A stretch of DNA of 64,000 bases from Halotalea alkalilenta (GCF_001648175.1 NZ_CP015243.1:1736001-1800000), one strand, 5' to 3'; positions 52,410-61,791 are shown, numbered from the stretch's first letter. Numbers and translations are program-made. The notes: generated from the sequence alone by a model not told the origin.

Positions 52410-53505
52410 CGAATCTCTCCGCGGACATTGAGGCGATCTGGTCGGGAACGGGGCCACCTGCGATCCAGTCGGCCAACGGGCCTGCGTGCATCGCGGCCAG
52501 CGTCACGCCGCTGTGGCAGCAGGCGATGAAGGCCCCGGGATGGGAGCGCGAGGCTTGGTAGATCGGCAGCCCATCGGGCGGCATCACCCGAAGCGCCCCC
52601 CAGGCACGCACCATGCGTACGCTCGCCAGGCGTGGAAACAGGCGCAGGTTGCGCCGCACGATGGCCTTCAGCACGTCGACCCGGGTGCCATCGTCGAAGC
52701 CGACGTCCTCATGGGAGTCACCGAGCTGCAGGGTGCCGTCCCCGGTCTGGCGCAGGTTGTGGGTCGGTATGTCGAGCAGCGGCGCCACCCGCTCGGTGAT
52801 GATCACCTCGCCGCGATTGGGCTTGAGCGGCGCATGCAGCCCAAGCTGGGGCGCAAGCTGGACGTTACCGAGGCCGGCGGCGAGGACGATGCGCGCCGCG
52901 AGGTGGATTTCACCGTCGGCGCGCTCGATCCGGTAGCCGTCGCCGTTGCGACCCACCCGTACCACCTTGGCGCCGGGCAGGTAGCGTCCCCCTTGGCGTT
53001 TCAGGCCGAGATGCAGCGCCCTGAGCAGATAGAGCGGATTGGCATGGCCATCGTGGTCGCTCCAGGAGGCGCCCGCGACCTCCGGGCCGATCGCCGGGAC
53101 CCGTTCGGCCAGCGCCTGGTGATCGAGCATCTTGAACTCGAAGTGGCCGCCGCTCTGTGTCCGCAGTCGCTCGAGCAGCGCGCGGCGCTGCTCGAACTCC
53201 TGCTGGTCGGCGCAGATGTACACGCCACCGGGCTGGCGCAGCTCGACGTCGATGTCGGTCAGCGCGTGGAGCTCCGCGGCGAGGGACGACCAGCGCTCGG
53301 AGGAGCGCAGGCTCCATTCGATGTAGTTGGGATGGTTCAGGCCCTTGCCCTGCACCCAGACCAGCCCGAAGTTGCCGCGCGAGGCGCGATAGGCGATGTC
53401 GCCTTCATCGAGCACGGCGACGTCGAGGCCTTGATTCGTGAGACCGAAAGCGATCGCGGCGCCTACCAGGCCGCCACCGATCACGGCGATATCGTGAGTT
53501 GCCAT
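52384..53505 (-). CDS. DAO-family FAD oxidoreductase, catalytic subunit of the dehydrogenase
   Basis: A 373-residue glycine/D-amino-acid oxidase family protein. The FAD site is IAVIGGGLVGAAIAFGLTNQG, followed by RGNFGLVWVQGKGL, and the C-terminal GAFIACCHSGVTLAAMHAGPLADWI. It is the HcnC/OoxB-type subunit that removes hydride from an amine or imino acid. A clear paralogue lies at 59589-60722 with the same GNFGLVW-QGKGL stretch. It follows the permease gene by three bases. Confidence 0.9.
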   Translation of the reverse strand: MATHDIAVIGGGLVGAAIAFGLTNQGLDVAVLDEGDIAYRASRGNFGLVWVQGKGLNHPNYIEWSLRSSERWSSLAAELHALTDIDVELRQPGGVYICADQQEFEQRRALLERLRTQSGGHFEFKMLDHQALAERVPAIGPEVAGASWSDHDGHANPLYLLRALHLGLKRQGGRYLPGAKVVRVGRNGDGYRIERADGEIHLAARIVLAAGLGNVQLAPQLGLHAPLKPNRGEVIITERVAPLLDIPTHNLRQTGDGTLQLGDSHEDVGFDDGTRVDVLKAIVRRNLRLFPRLASVRMVRAWGALRVMPPDGLPIYQASRSHPGAFIACCHSGVTLAAMHAGPLADWIAGGPVPDQIASMSAERFDAHTTVVA

Positions 53506-53508
53506 TCT

Positions 53509-54315
53509 TCAGCCTTTACCGGTAAGCACCTTGTCGAGCCCGAACAGCCGGTCGATGAGGAGCATGAAAGCGATGGTGATCAGGATGATCACAGCCGATA
53601 CCGATGCGATCAGCGGATCCACCGACTGGTCGATGTAGTTGTACATCTGCACCGGCAGGGTGGTGTTGCCGGGCGAGGCGACGAACACGGTCATGGTCAG
53701 TTCGTCGAAGCTCATGATCAGCGCGAGCATCCATCCGCCGGTGACGCCGGGCAGGATCATCGGCAGGGTGACGCGGCGAAAGCTGGTCCACGGAGAGGCG
53801 CCGAGCGAAATCGCCGCGCGTTCGGCCTCACGGTCGAGCCCTACCACCGACGCCAGCACCAGGCGCAGGGTGTAGGGCACCACCACCACCACGTGCGCGG
53901 CGACCAGCGAGGCGAAGGTGCCGGAGACGCCGAGCTGGGTGAAAAAGCGCAGGAAAGCCACCCCGAGCACGATCTGGGGAATCATCAGCGGCGACAGGAA
54001 CAGGGTGGTCAGCGCATCGCGCCCTTTGAAGCGATAGCGAGCGACGGCCAGGGCGGCGGGTACCGCGATCAGCGTCGCCAGGCTCGCCGAGAGCACCGCG
54101 AGCACCGCGCTGTTGTAGAAGGCGTCGATGAACTGGGGATTGTCGAGGATCGCCCGGAACCAGCGCAGCGAAACGCCGTTGGTGGGGTAGGAGAGATATC
54201 CCTCCGGGGTCAGCGAGACCAGGATCACCACCACCAGCGGGGCGAGCAGGAAGAGCAGGAACAGGGCGTTGAAGACCAGCGCCAGCGGACCGTTGCGGTC
54301 GAGGTTGCGATACAT
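53509..54315 (-). CDS. ABC transporter permease, PotC type
   Basis: A 268-residue permease with about six membrane segments (ALVFNALFLLFLLAPLVVVILVSL first). The EAA loop is LDREAERAAISLGASPWTSFRRVTLPMILPGV. It belongs to the spermidine/putrescine-type subfamily, which also carries opines, gamma-aminobutyrate and other amines. It starts one base after the stop of the upstream permease. Confidence 0.93.
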   Translation of the reverse strand: MYRNLDRNGPLALVFNALFLLFLLAPLVVVILVSLTPEGYLSYPTNGVSLRWFRAILDNPQFIDAFYNSAVLAVLSASLATLIAVPAALAVARYRFKGRDALTTLFLSPLMIPQIVLGVAFLRFFTQLGVSGTFASLVAAHVVVVVPYTLRLVLASVVGLDREAERAAISLGASPWTSFRRVTLPMILPGVTGGWMLALIMSFDELTMTVFVASPGNTTLPVQMYNYIDQSVDPLIASVSAVIILITIAFMLLIDRLFGLDKVLTGKG

Positions 54316-54316
54316 C

Positions 54317-55222
54317 TCAGGCCTCCCCCAGCGTCTTGCGGTAGCGGCGTTCCACCAGCCGGTTGTAGGCGAAGATCACCAGGGCGTTGAGCACCAGCAG
54401 GATCATCGCCAGGGCTGCGCCGAGCGGCCAGTTCGAGGTGCTCAGGTACTCGTCGTAGATCGCTGTGGCGGCCACTTTCAGCCGTCGTTCGCCGATGATC
54501 GCGGGGGTGGCGAAGGCGCTGGCGGTGAGCGCGAAGACGATCAGGCTGCCGGAGAGAATCCCGGGCAGCACCTGGGGCAGCACCACCCGGCGCAGCATGG
54601 TGAACTTCGACGCACCGAGCGACAGCGCCGCCTGCTCGGTGGCGGGGTCGACCTTTTTCAGCGCCGCCCAGACCGAGATCACCATGAAGGGAACGAAGAC
54701 GTGGACCAGCGCGATCACCATCCCGGTATGGGTGTACATCAGGCTGCGATCGGTCAATCCGACGAACCGCAGCGCCTCGGTGACCAGGCCGTGGTTGCCG
54801 AGCAGCAGCACCCAGCCGAGCGTGCGCACGATCACCGAGACCAGCAGAGGCCCGAGCGCGGCGAGCAGGCAGATCGTCCGCCAGGGTGGGCGCAGCTTGG
54901 AGATCACATAGGCCTCCGGCGCGCCGAGCACTACGCAGATCAGCGTGACCCCGACGCCCAGGGCATAGGTACGCAGGAAGATCTCGTGAAAGTAGGGATC
55001 GACCAGCGCCTCACGGTAGCTGGCCAGCGTCCGGGTCTCGATCAGCCCCTCGGTGTAGCTGAAACCGTAGAGGCTGAGCACCACGGTCATCACCAGCGGA
55101 ACGCCCAGCATCACCAGGAAGAACACCCCACCAGGGCCGCAGAGCAGCCACGGACGAGCGTCCCAGCGCAGCCGTGGAGCGTGGTTCACCGAGGGCTTGT
55201 GGAGCGAGCTCACTTCAGCCAT
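54317..55222 (-). CDS. ABC transporter permease, PotB type
   Basis: A 301-residue permease. The first membrane segment is PGGVFFLVMLGVPLVMTVVLSLYGF. The EAA loop is DPATEQAALSLGASKFTMLRRVVLPQVLPGI. The start at 55222 (MAEVSSLHKPS) overlaps the ATPase gene by eight bases; the frame continues upstream only inside that gene. It pairs with the PotC-type subunit. Confidence 0.93.
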   Translation of the reverse strand: MAEVSSLHKPSVNHAPRLRWDARPWLLCGPGGVFFLVMLGVPLVMTVVLSLYGFSYTEGLIETRTLASYREALVDPYFHEIFLRTYALGVGVTLICVVLGAPEAYVISKLRPPWRTICLLAALGPLLVSVIVRTLGWVLLLGNHGLVTEALRFVGLTDRSLMYTHTGMVIALVHVFVPFMVISVWAALKKVDPATEQAALSLGASKFTMLRRVVLPQVLPGILSGSLIVFALTASAFATPAIIGERRLKVAATAIYDEYLSTSNWPLGAALAMILLVLNALVIFAYNRLVERRYRKTLGEA

Positions 55223-56312
55223 GGTCGGGCGCCCCCACTGCGTTCGCTGGACCGAGCGGGCGTGGTTCGGTGTCGAGCAGATGCATCGCCGCAAGCGGCC
55301 AGTCGACGTCGACCCGCTCACCGCTGGCGTGGCTGGGCGTACCGAGGTTGGGTGCGTTCACCATCAGCTCGCCCAGCCCGGTTTCGACCCGATAGTGCCA
55401 AGTGGCGCCGGCGAACTGGCGGCCCACCACGCGCGCCGACAGGCGCCCTTGGCCGGTCGGCACCAGGCGCAGCTTCTCCGGGCGCAGCGAGACCGAGACC
55501 GGCTCGGTGCGCGAAGCCGCATCGATCTCGAGCCGCAGCTCGCCGAGGTGAAGCATCGTCCGGCCCTCTTGGTCCGCGACCAGCCGGCCTTCGAGCAGGT
55601 TGGTCTTGCCGACGAAGCCCGAGACGAAAGCGTCGGCCGGGGACTCGTAGGTTTTTAGTGGATCGGCGACCTGGACCATCCGCCCATCGCGCATCACCAC
55701 CACGCGGTCGCTCATCGACAGGGCCTCGCTCTGGTCGTGGGTGACCATGATCGTGGTGGTGCCGACCCGCTGCTGGATCTGGCGCAGCTCCGACTGCATC
55801 TCCTCGCGCAGCTTGGCATCGAGGTTGGAAAGCGGTTCGTCGAGCAGCAGCAGCGGTGGCCGGATCACCAGCGCCCTGGCCAGCGCCACACGCTGGCGCT
55901 GGCCACCGGAGAGCTCGCGTGGATAGCGCTTGGCGAAGCCGCCCATGCGCACCAGTTCAAGCGCATCGACCACGCGCTGGGTGCATTCGGCGCCCTTGAC
56001 CCGGCGCATATCGAGACCGAAGCGGACGTTCTCGCTCACGGTCATGTGGGGAAACAGCGCATAGCTCTGGAACACGATGCCGATGCCGCGCTTGTTCGCG
56101 GGGACCCGGCTGAGCTCGGTTCCCGCCATCTCGATCCGACCGCTGGTCGGGGTGGTGAAGCCCGCGATCATCGAAAGCGTGGTGGTCTTGCCGCAGCCCG
56201 AGGGGCCGAGCAGCGAGACGAACTCGCCCTGTTCGATGTCGAGGGTGAAATCCTCCACTGCGGTGAAATCACCGTAGCGCTTGCTCAGGCCGGCCAGTCT
56301 CAGGTAACTCAT
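55215..56312 (-). CDS. ABC transporter ATP-binding protein, PotA type
   Basis: A 365-residue ATPase. Walker A is LGPSGCGKTTTLSM, Q-loop IGIVFQSYALFPHMTV, signature ELSGGQRQRVALARAL, Walker B LLLLDEPLSNLDAK and switch MVTHDQSEALSMSDR. The C-terminal TOBE domain (SVSLRPEKLRLV onward) is typical of PotA/UgpC. GAGGAG lies 7 bases before the ATG at 56312. It is the energy unit of the importer. Confidence 0.95.
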   Translation of the reverse strand: MSYLRLAGLSKRYGDFTAVEDFTLDIEQGEFVSLLGPSGCGKTTTLSMIAGFTTPTSGRIEMAGTELSRVPANKRGIGIVFQSYALFPHMTVSENVRFGLDMRRVKGAECTQRVVDALELVRMGGFAKRYPRELSGGQRQRVALARALVIRPPLLLLDEPLSNLDAKLREEMQSELRQIQQRVGTTTIMVTHDQSEALSMSDRVVVMRDGRMVQVADPLKTYESPADAFVSGFVGKTNLLEGRLVADQEGRTMLHLGELRLEIDAASRTEPVSVSLRPEKLRLVPTGQGRLSARVVGRQFAGATWHYRVETGLGELMVNAPNLGTPSHASGERVDVDWPLAAMHLLDTEPRPLGPANAVGAPDHG

Positions 56313-56383
56313 GGCGCTCTCCTCTCGTTCACCGGTCGTTGACGCTGGATCGGAGCCGAAGATCGGCTCCGTGCGGCTGAAAA

Positions 56384-57421
56384 CTAGCGTTCCACTTGCC
56401 GGTTCCAGCGCTGGGTCCACTCCATGCGCTGCTGGTTGACCTGGTTCCAGTCGAGGGTGACGAGATGGTCGACCTTGTCGCCGTAGGGCACTTCTTCGGC
56501 CGTCTCGGCGTCGAGCTCGACATTCTTGTTGGCCGGGCCCTGAGCGCGCTCCTGGGCCATCAGTACCTGGATCTCGGGGCGCAGCATCCAGTCGATGAAG
56601 GCGCGTGCGAGCTCGGCGCGGGGGGAGCCTTCACTCACGCAGGTTCCTTGCACCAGCGCGACCGCGCCTTCCTTGGGATAGGCGAAGGCGATCGGGAAGC
56701 CCGAGTCGGCGAGCGCCTTCACGCGTCCGCTGCCCCATACCGACATCACGATCTCTCTGCTCTGGTAGAGCTCGGAGGCCTGCCCCGGAGAAGGGGTGAA
56801 GGAGAGCACGCTGTCGCTGATCCCACCGGTCATTGCGTCGAAGCCTGGCTCGATGTCGCTCTCGTCGCCGCCGTTCGCTCGCGCCAGCATCACCAGTGCA
56901 TAGACGCCGTAGCTGTTGCTGATCGAGGGGATGTTGAGCAGGCCCTTGTAGCGGGGGTCGGCGAGGTCGGTCCAAGATTCCGGTGGCGCCCAGCCCTGCT
57001 CCTCGAAGTAGGCCTGGTTATAGGCAAGGCCTCCGGCGACGATCGAGGTGCCGATCGCCTTGTCATCGGGGAAGCGGGCGAAATCGTAGACCTGGTCGAG
57101 CGCTGGCATGCCCTCCAGCGACTGGCACAGCCCATAGTTGATCGCTTGGTAGGTCGGGCCGTCGTCCATGATCGAGACATCGATCTGGGGGCTATTGCGG
57201 CTCGCCAGCAGCTTGGCCAGGGTGTCGGTCGAGTTGCCGGCGACGTAGACCACGTCGGCGCCGGTCTCCTCACTGAATCCAGGAATCACCTTCTGCTGCA
57301 TGATGTCCTGGAAGTCGCCGCCGTAGCCCGCGACGTAGAGCGTTTCCGCCCGTGCTTCGAGGTGGTAGGCGAAGAGCAATGGGCATAACGATAGCGCAAG
57401 GGTTCGCTGCGTGATTCTCAT
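56384..57421 (-). CDS. ABC transporter substrate-binding protein, PotD-like (family 1)
   Basis: A 345-residue periplasmic protein with a signal peptide (TLALSLCPLLFAYHLEARA, cleaved near RAET). The mature part begins LYVAGYGGDFQDIMQQKVIPGFSEETG and includes SPQIDVSIMDDGPTYQAI and AYPKEGAVALVQGTCV, typical of PotD-type proteins for amines and opines. The ATG at 57421 is used; a GTG at 57430 is possible. It is the first gene of the leftward operon. The ligand is not predictable from sequence. Confidence 0.92.
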   Translation of the reverse strand: MRITQRTLALSLCPLLFAYHLEARAETLYVAGYGGDFQDIMQQKVIPGFSEETGADVVYVAGNSTDTLAKLLASRNSPQIDVSIMDDGPTYQAINYGLCQSLEGMPALDQVYDFARFPDDKAIGTSIVAGGLAYNQAYFEEQGWAPPESWTDLADPRYKGLLNIPSISNSYGVYALVMLARANGGDESDIEPGFDAMTGGISDSVLSFTPSPGQASELYQSREIVMSVWGSGRVKALADSGFPIAFAYPKEGAVALVQGTCVSEGSPRAELARAFIDWMLRPEIQVLMAQERAQGPANKNVELDAETAEEVPYGDKVDHLVTLDWNQVNQQRMEWTQRWNRQVER

Positions 57422-57545
57422 GGCATTCACCGTTGTTCGTTATTGTAGGAATGATTCAGGCAATCGAGATGCGGATGGGGCCGCTCGCGCCTTGCCAGTC
57501 AGCGCAGCGTTGGCCCCAGGGCCGTGTTAGACGCTAAACGAAATG

Positions 57546-57571
57546 AAAAAGCGCGCCCAATGCCGCTTTTT
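57546..57571 (-). terminator. Possible terminator after the first OccR-like LysR gene
   Basis: Inverted repeat AAAAAGCG/CGCTTTTT with a 10-base loop, ending in five T on the minus strand, 35 bases after the stop of the LysR gene. The stem has few G-C pairs, so strength is uncertain. The promoter of the importer operon must lie between it and 57422. Confidence 0.5.
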
Positions 57572-57605
57572 GGCAATGTCATCCGCAAATGTTATGGCCT
57601 GGGTC

Positions 57606-58529
57606 TCAAGGCTTGGGCAGAGCCTGAGTCGGTGACTGTTCGATCAGCGCGGTGAGGGTCTGGCGCAGATCGTCGATCAGCTCCAGGGCGAGCCGCGAGG
57701 TGGGGCGCAGGCTCGGCAGCAGCAGGTGGTAGGTGTAGGGGAAGCCCGGTGACAGCGGTCGAATGACCAGCCCGCGATGCTGGTAGAACCTCGCGCTGGC
57801 CGGATCGATCAAGGTGATCCCGGCGCCGCACAGCACCAGTTCGCAAGCCGCCGAAGAGAGCTGGGTCTCGATCCGTGTCTGGCAGTCGATGCCGTGCTCG
57901 CGCAGGTAGCGGTCGATCCCCGGTCGCGCGCCGCCGAGCTGGCCGACCGAGATCAGCTGCTGGCCCGCGAGCTCTTCGATCGCCACTCGGGGACGGGCGG
58001 CGAAAGGATGATCCGGCGGCATCACCAGCATCATGTCGGCGCTTGCCAGTACGCTGCTCTCGGTGCCCGGCTCGTCGAGCGCAATCCCGGTCAGCCCTAT
58101 GTCGCACTGCTGGGTGGCGACCCATCTACTGATCCGCTGGGAGCTGTGCACCTGGAGCGAGATGCTGATGCCCGGGTGCTTGTCGAGGAACCGGCGCAGT
58201 ACCGGGGGCAGCACCGAGAGCGCCATCGCCGGCATCGCTGAGATCAGCAGCTTGCCGGTGCGGAACTGGCGGATCTCCTTGGCCGCTTCGGCCATGTTCT
58301 CGAGCCCGACGTAGGAACGCTCGACCTCTTCGAAGAAGGCCTGGGCCTCGGGGGTCGGCACCAGCCTGCCGCGGCCGCGGACGAACAGCTGGAAGCCGAC
58401 CTGGTCCTCGAGGTCACTGATCAGCCGGCTCACCGCGGGTTGGGAGACGAACATCATCTCCGCCGCCCGGGTGACGGTCTTGTACATCATCACATGGCGA
58501 AAGGCGTTGATCTGTCTCAGGTTGAGCAC
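57606..58529 (-). CDS. LysR-type regulator, OccR/NocR-like
   Basis: A 307-residue regulator. The helix-turn-helix region is NLRQINAFRHVMMYKTVTRAAEMMFVSQPAVSRLISDLEDQVGF. The RGRGRLVPTPEAQAFFEEVERSYVGLENMAEAA stretch and effector start LLISAMPAMALSVLPPVL resemble OccR and NocR, which control opine uptake and oxidation. The GTG at 58529 is preferred because GGAG lies 8 bases upstream; a GTG at 58559 lengthens it by ten residues. It lies just upstream of the importer operon on the same strand and is its likely regulator. Confidence 0.9.
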   Translation of the reverse strand: MLNLRQINAFRHVMMYKTVTRAAEMMFVSQPAVSRLISDLEDQVGFQLFVRGRGRLVPTPEAQAFFEEVERSYVGLENMAEAAKEIRQFRTGKLLISAMPAMALSVLPPVLRRFLDKHPGISISLQVHSSQRISRWVATQQCDIGLTGIALDEPGTESSVLASADMMLVMPPDHPFAARPRVAIEELAGQQLISVGQLGGARPGIDRYLREHGIDCQTRIETQLSSAACELVLCGAGITLIDPASARFYQHRGLVIRPLSPGFPYTYHLLLPSLRPTSRLALELIDDLRQTLTALIEQSPTQALPKP

Positions 58530-58567
58530 GGGGAAACTCCGTTGGAAGTGTCGCGACACCGCAGGTC

Positions 58568-59494
58568 TCAGCCGGCGTGGCCGATCACGGTGGCGTAGCG
58601 TTGCTCGAACATCGCCACGAAATCCCGGGCGAGCCGGGACATCGGTTGGTCACGGGAGCTGAGCAGGGCGAATTCCAAGCCTAGATCCTCGGCCAATGGG
58701 CGTGTGATCACTTCGGGATGGGGGGAGAGCGCTGCGTTGATCGGATCGACCAGGGCGATGCCGTGGCCTTGGCTCACCAGGCGGATCGCCTGCAGCGTCA
58801 GCGACACCTCCAGCCGCGCTGGGGGGCTGGGTTCGGCCGCGTCCCGCAGGCGATCGAGGCGCCTTTGCAGGGGATCGTTGCGCTCGAAGGTGATCAGGTT
58901 CTCCTCCGCCAGCGCCGCGAGCGGCACTTCGGCCAGCGCCGCCAGGCGGTGTCCGGCGGGCATCATGCACAGGCAGGGCAGCGTGAAGCGACGCAGCTCG
59001 CAGCGTTCCTCCCGCTGCTCGAGGATCGCGAAGCCGAGATCGCAGCGCTGGGTGAGCACTTCCTCGATGACCTGGGCGGAGCGGTAGTTGCCGAGCTGCA
59101 GGCTGGCGCGCGGATGGAGATCGAGAAACGCGCCGGCCAGATCGGGCAGGAAGGTCAGGCCGAGCATCGGCATGGCGCAGATCCTCAGTGCGCCCAGCTC
59201 GCGGTCGCGGATCCTGGTCGCGGTGGTGCGCAGCTGCTCGAGCCCGATCCAGGCACGCTCCACCTCCCGGTGGAAGATGCGCGCCTCCGGCGTAGGGTGC
59301 AGCCTCCCGCGCACTCGTTCGAACAGCTCGAAGCCTAGATCCTCCTCGAGCTGGCGCAGCAACCGGGTCACCCCGGGCTGCACCGTATTCATGCGCTGCG
59401 CCGCCTTGGAGACGGTGCCGCACTCCATCACATGCTTGAAGGCGAGGATCTGCCGATCGCTCAGCCTGGGGGAACGTGTCGTCACGGTTATCAC
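58568..59494 (-). CDS. LysR-type regulator, OccR/NocR-like, second copy
   Basis: A 308-residue regulator and a diverged paralogue of the neighbouring one: DRQILAFKHVMECGTVSKAAQRMNTVQPGVTRLLRQLEEDLGF, then RVRGRLHPTPEARIFHREVERAWIGLEQL, and effector start LRICAMPMLGLTFLPDLA. No ATG is near; the GTG at 59494 is used. It is divergent from the second DAO gene (94 bases between starts), the classical LysR/target layout, so it probably controls 59589-61612. Confidence 0.9.
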   Translation of the reverse strand: MITVTTRSPRLSDRQILAFKHVMECGTVSKAAQRMNTVQPGVTRLLRQLEEDLGFELFERVRGRLHPTPEARIFHREVERAWIGLEQLRTTATRIRDRELGALRICAMPMLGLTFLPDLAGAFLDLHPRASLQLGNYRSAQVIEEVLTQRCDLGFAILEQREERCELRRFTLPCLCMMPAGHRLAALAEVPLAALAEENLITFERNDPLQRRLDRLRDAAEPSPPARLEVSLTLQAIRLVSQGHGIALVDPINAALSPHPEVITRPLAEDLGLEFALLSSRDQPMSRLARDFVAMFEQRYATVIGHAG

Positions 59495-59588
59495 TTGTTG
59501 TTATCGATTAGGCGACAACCATTATTCGTTTCGCTGATCGGTCGATGCAATCCTGGCTTTCGAATCACCATACGGCGCTTCTCTCACC

Positions 59589-60722
59589 ATGAGTCACTCA
59601 AGCCCCTGCCCATGGCTGATCGTCGGCGCCGGACTGGTCGGGCTTTCGCTCGCCTACGGCCTCGCCCGGCGAGGCGCTCGCGTCACCCTGCTCGACGCAG
59701 GCGAAGGCGAGCCGCGCGCCGCCCAGGGCAACTTCGGGCTGGTTTGGGGGCAGGGCAAGGGGCTTGGGATGTCGGCCTATGCCGATCTGAGCCTCGATGC
59801 CTGCGCCGACTGGCGCCCGTTCGCCGAGGAGCTTTGCGCGCGCAGCGGCGTCGACGTGGGCTATCGGGGCGGGGGAGGGGTCGATCTCTGCCTCGATCAC
59901 GCCGAGGCCGAGACCCGGCGCGAGGAGTATGCAGTCGCCACGCGGGCCAGGCCCGACTATGCCGCCCGGCTCGGGGTCGAGTTTCTCGATAACCGCCAGC
60001 TGGCCGAGTGCCTGCCCGGCATCGGCGGCGAGATCCCGCTGGGCAGCTGGTCGCCCCATGATGGCGCTTGCGATCCGCTGGCGCTGGTCCAGGCGCTGCA
60101 TCTCGCCTGCCTGTCGCTCGGCGTCGAGTACCGCCCGGGGTGGCGTGCCTCGCGGATCGATGCGCTGGCGAGCGGTTTCGAGGCACGCAGTGTGGAGGGG
60201 TGGCGCGCCCGCGGCGAGCGGCTGCTGCTCGCCGCCGGACTCGACACCGCGAGGCTCGGCGCGCCGCTGGGGCTAGGTGCACCGCTGAGCGCGGTCCGCG
60301 GTCAGCTGATGGTCACCGAGCGGATCGCGCTCGCTCCGCGCTTGCCCACGCCCCAGGTCCGGCAGACCCGGCACGGCGGGTTCCTGTGCGGTGAAACCCA
60401 CGAGCGGGTCGGGCGCAATCTCGACACCACGCCGTCGATGCTCACCGCGATCGCTCGCGACAGCCTCAGGATCTATCCGTTCCTGAGCGCGGCGAGGGTG
60501 GTGCGCGCCTGGGCGGCTTTGAGGGTGATGACCCCGGACGGTTGCCCGGTCTATCACGCCTCGGCTCGGTATCCCGGCGCCTACGCGGTCAGCTGCCACA
60601 GCGGGGTGACGCTCGCCTCGGTACATGCCGGGCGCCTCGCTGGGGCGCTGCTGGATGACCGCCTGGAGACCGACTTCGCTGCCTTTTCCGCTACGCGCTT
60701 CGCGCTTGCGGTGACGGCCTGA
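59589..60722 (+). CDS. DAO-family FAD oxidoreductase, paralogue of the operon enzyme
   Basis: A 377-residue oxidase or dehydrogenase. FAD site LIVGAGLVGLSLAYGLARRG, then AQGNFGLVWGQGKGLG, and C-terminal YAVSCHSGVTLASVHAGRLAG. It is similar along its length to the catalytic subunit at 52384-53505 but has no small subunits beside it. It may act alone or exchange into the complex. It is divergent from a LysR gene and followed by a binding-protein gene, so it is probably inducible. Confidence 0.9.
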   Translation: MSHSSPCPWLIVGAGLVGLSLAYGLARRGARVTLLDAGEGEPRAAQGNFGLVWGQGKGLGMSAYADLSLDACADWRPFAEELCARSGVDVGYRGGGGVDLCLDHAEAETRREEYAVATRARPDYAARLGVEFLDNRQLAECLPGIGGEIPLGSWSPHDGACDPLALVQALHLACLSLGVEYRPGWRASRIDALASGFEARSVEGWRARGERLLLAAGLDTARLGAPLGLGAPLSAVRGQLMVTERIALAPRLPTPQVRQTRHGGFLCGETHERVGRNLDTTPSMLTAIARDSLRIYPFLSAARVVRAWAALRVMTPDGCPVYHASARYPGAYAVSCHSGVTLASVHAGRLAGALLDDRLETDFAAFSATRFALAVTA

Positions 60723-60841
60723 TTGACCCGCTGCCGGCCTGGCCTGCCGGTGAGGCGAGTTCCACGGCCCGGCTCGCGATCGCGAGCCGTCGATGACGAC
60801 ATGCAATCGATGACAACGTACAACCCATGGAGATGTCGATC

Positions 60842-61612
60842 GTGAAACGCCCGCTTTGCCTCATCACCTTCTCATTGGCCGCGCTGCTTTCCGCTCGGGC
60901 CCTTGCCGAACCACCGCTCAAGATCGCCGTCGACGTGCCCTACGCGCCGTTCCAGCTGCAGCATGCCGATGGCAGCTTCGATGGTTTCGAGGTCGAGCTG
61001 GTGAATGCCATCTGTACCGAGATGCAGCGCCGCTGCGAATGGGTCAAGCAGCCGTGGGACGGGATCATCCCAGGTCTGCTCTCGCGCAAGTACGACATCA
61101 TCGCCTCGGCGCTCAGCGTGACCGAGGAGCGCGCCCGGCAGGTACGCTTCGCCGAAGCCTACTACGTGGTGCCGTCGAGCTGGGTCGCGCCCGCCGACCG
61201 CATGCTCGATCCCAACGACGACCTGAGCGGGCGGACCATCGGCGTGCAGCGTTCGACGATTCAGGACGACTACGTCACTCGCACCCATCCGCAGGCCGAC
61301 ATCCGCCGCTACCCGGACGCCAGCGCCCTGGCCGCGGACATGAGCGCGGGGCGGTTGGATCTCGCTTTCATCACCACGCCGCTGGCCCAGGAGGTGTTCG
61401 TCGACCAGGGCGGCTACCGGCTGGTCGGGGAGCCGATCCGTGAGCCCCGCGAGATATTCGGCGATGGCATCGCCGCGGCCTTCCGGCCCCGTGATGAAGC
61501 GCTGGTCGAGCGCTTCGACCGCGCGCTTCACCAGGTCGTCGCCAATGGCACCTACGAGGAGCTGATGGAGCGCTATTTCGACTACGACGTGCGTCCCGAC
61601 GGGCTGCGCTGA
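60842..61612 (+). CDS. Family 3 substrate-binding protein (amino-acid type)
   Basis: A 256-residue exported protein. The signal peptide is PLCLITFSLAALLSARALA, cleaved near LAEP. Family 3 segments are LKIAVDVPYAPFQLQHADGSFDGFEVELVNAI, GIIPGLLSRKYDIIASALSVTEERARQVRFAEAYY and RTIGVQRSTIQDDYV. The GTG at 60842 with GGAG 9 bases upstream is preferred over the ATGs at 60827 and 60833. No HisMQP-type partners follow, so it must use another importer or act as a receptor. Confidence 0.88.
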   Translation: MKRPLCLITFSLAALLSARALAEPPLKIAVDVPYAPFQLQHADGSFDGFEVELVNAICTEMQRRCEWVKQPWDGIIPGLLSRKYDIIASALSVTEERARQVRFAEAYYVVPSSWVAPADRMLDPNDDLSGRTIGVQRSTIQDDYVTRTHPQADIRRYPDASALAADMSAGRLDLAFITTPLAQEVFVDQGGYRLVGEPIREPREIFGDGIAAAFRPRDEALVERFDRALHQVVANGTYEELMERYFDYDVRPDGLR

Positions 61613-61791
61613 GCCGGCTTCACCGCCCAAACCACGCGCTCGTACGGCGCGGCGAAGGTATCGGGGTCGCCCGGGTTGGTCGTCGGCGCTGTGCGGATAT
61701 CCGAACGGGCTGTCCGGTGTGGGCGGATTATCGCTCGCATCCAGCTCCTCCATACTGAGGAAGTTTCTCTGTCCCTCATGGAGCCTTCGCG

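Noticed and set aside
50680..53505. Hydrogen cyanide synthase hcnABC
   Set aside because: The subunit types match, but the gene order differs and the genes are fused to a PotABCD importer and RidA, which fits catabolism of an imported amine better.
52486..54390. Long plus-strand open frame (634 codons) opposite the DAO and PotC-type genes
   Set aside because: Low-complexity Gln/His/Arg-rich product, antisense to two clear genes.
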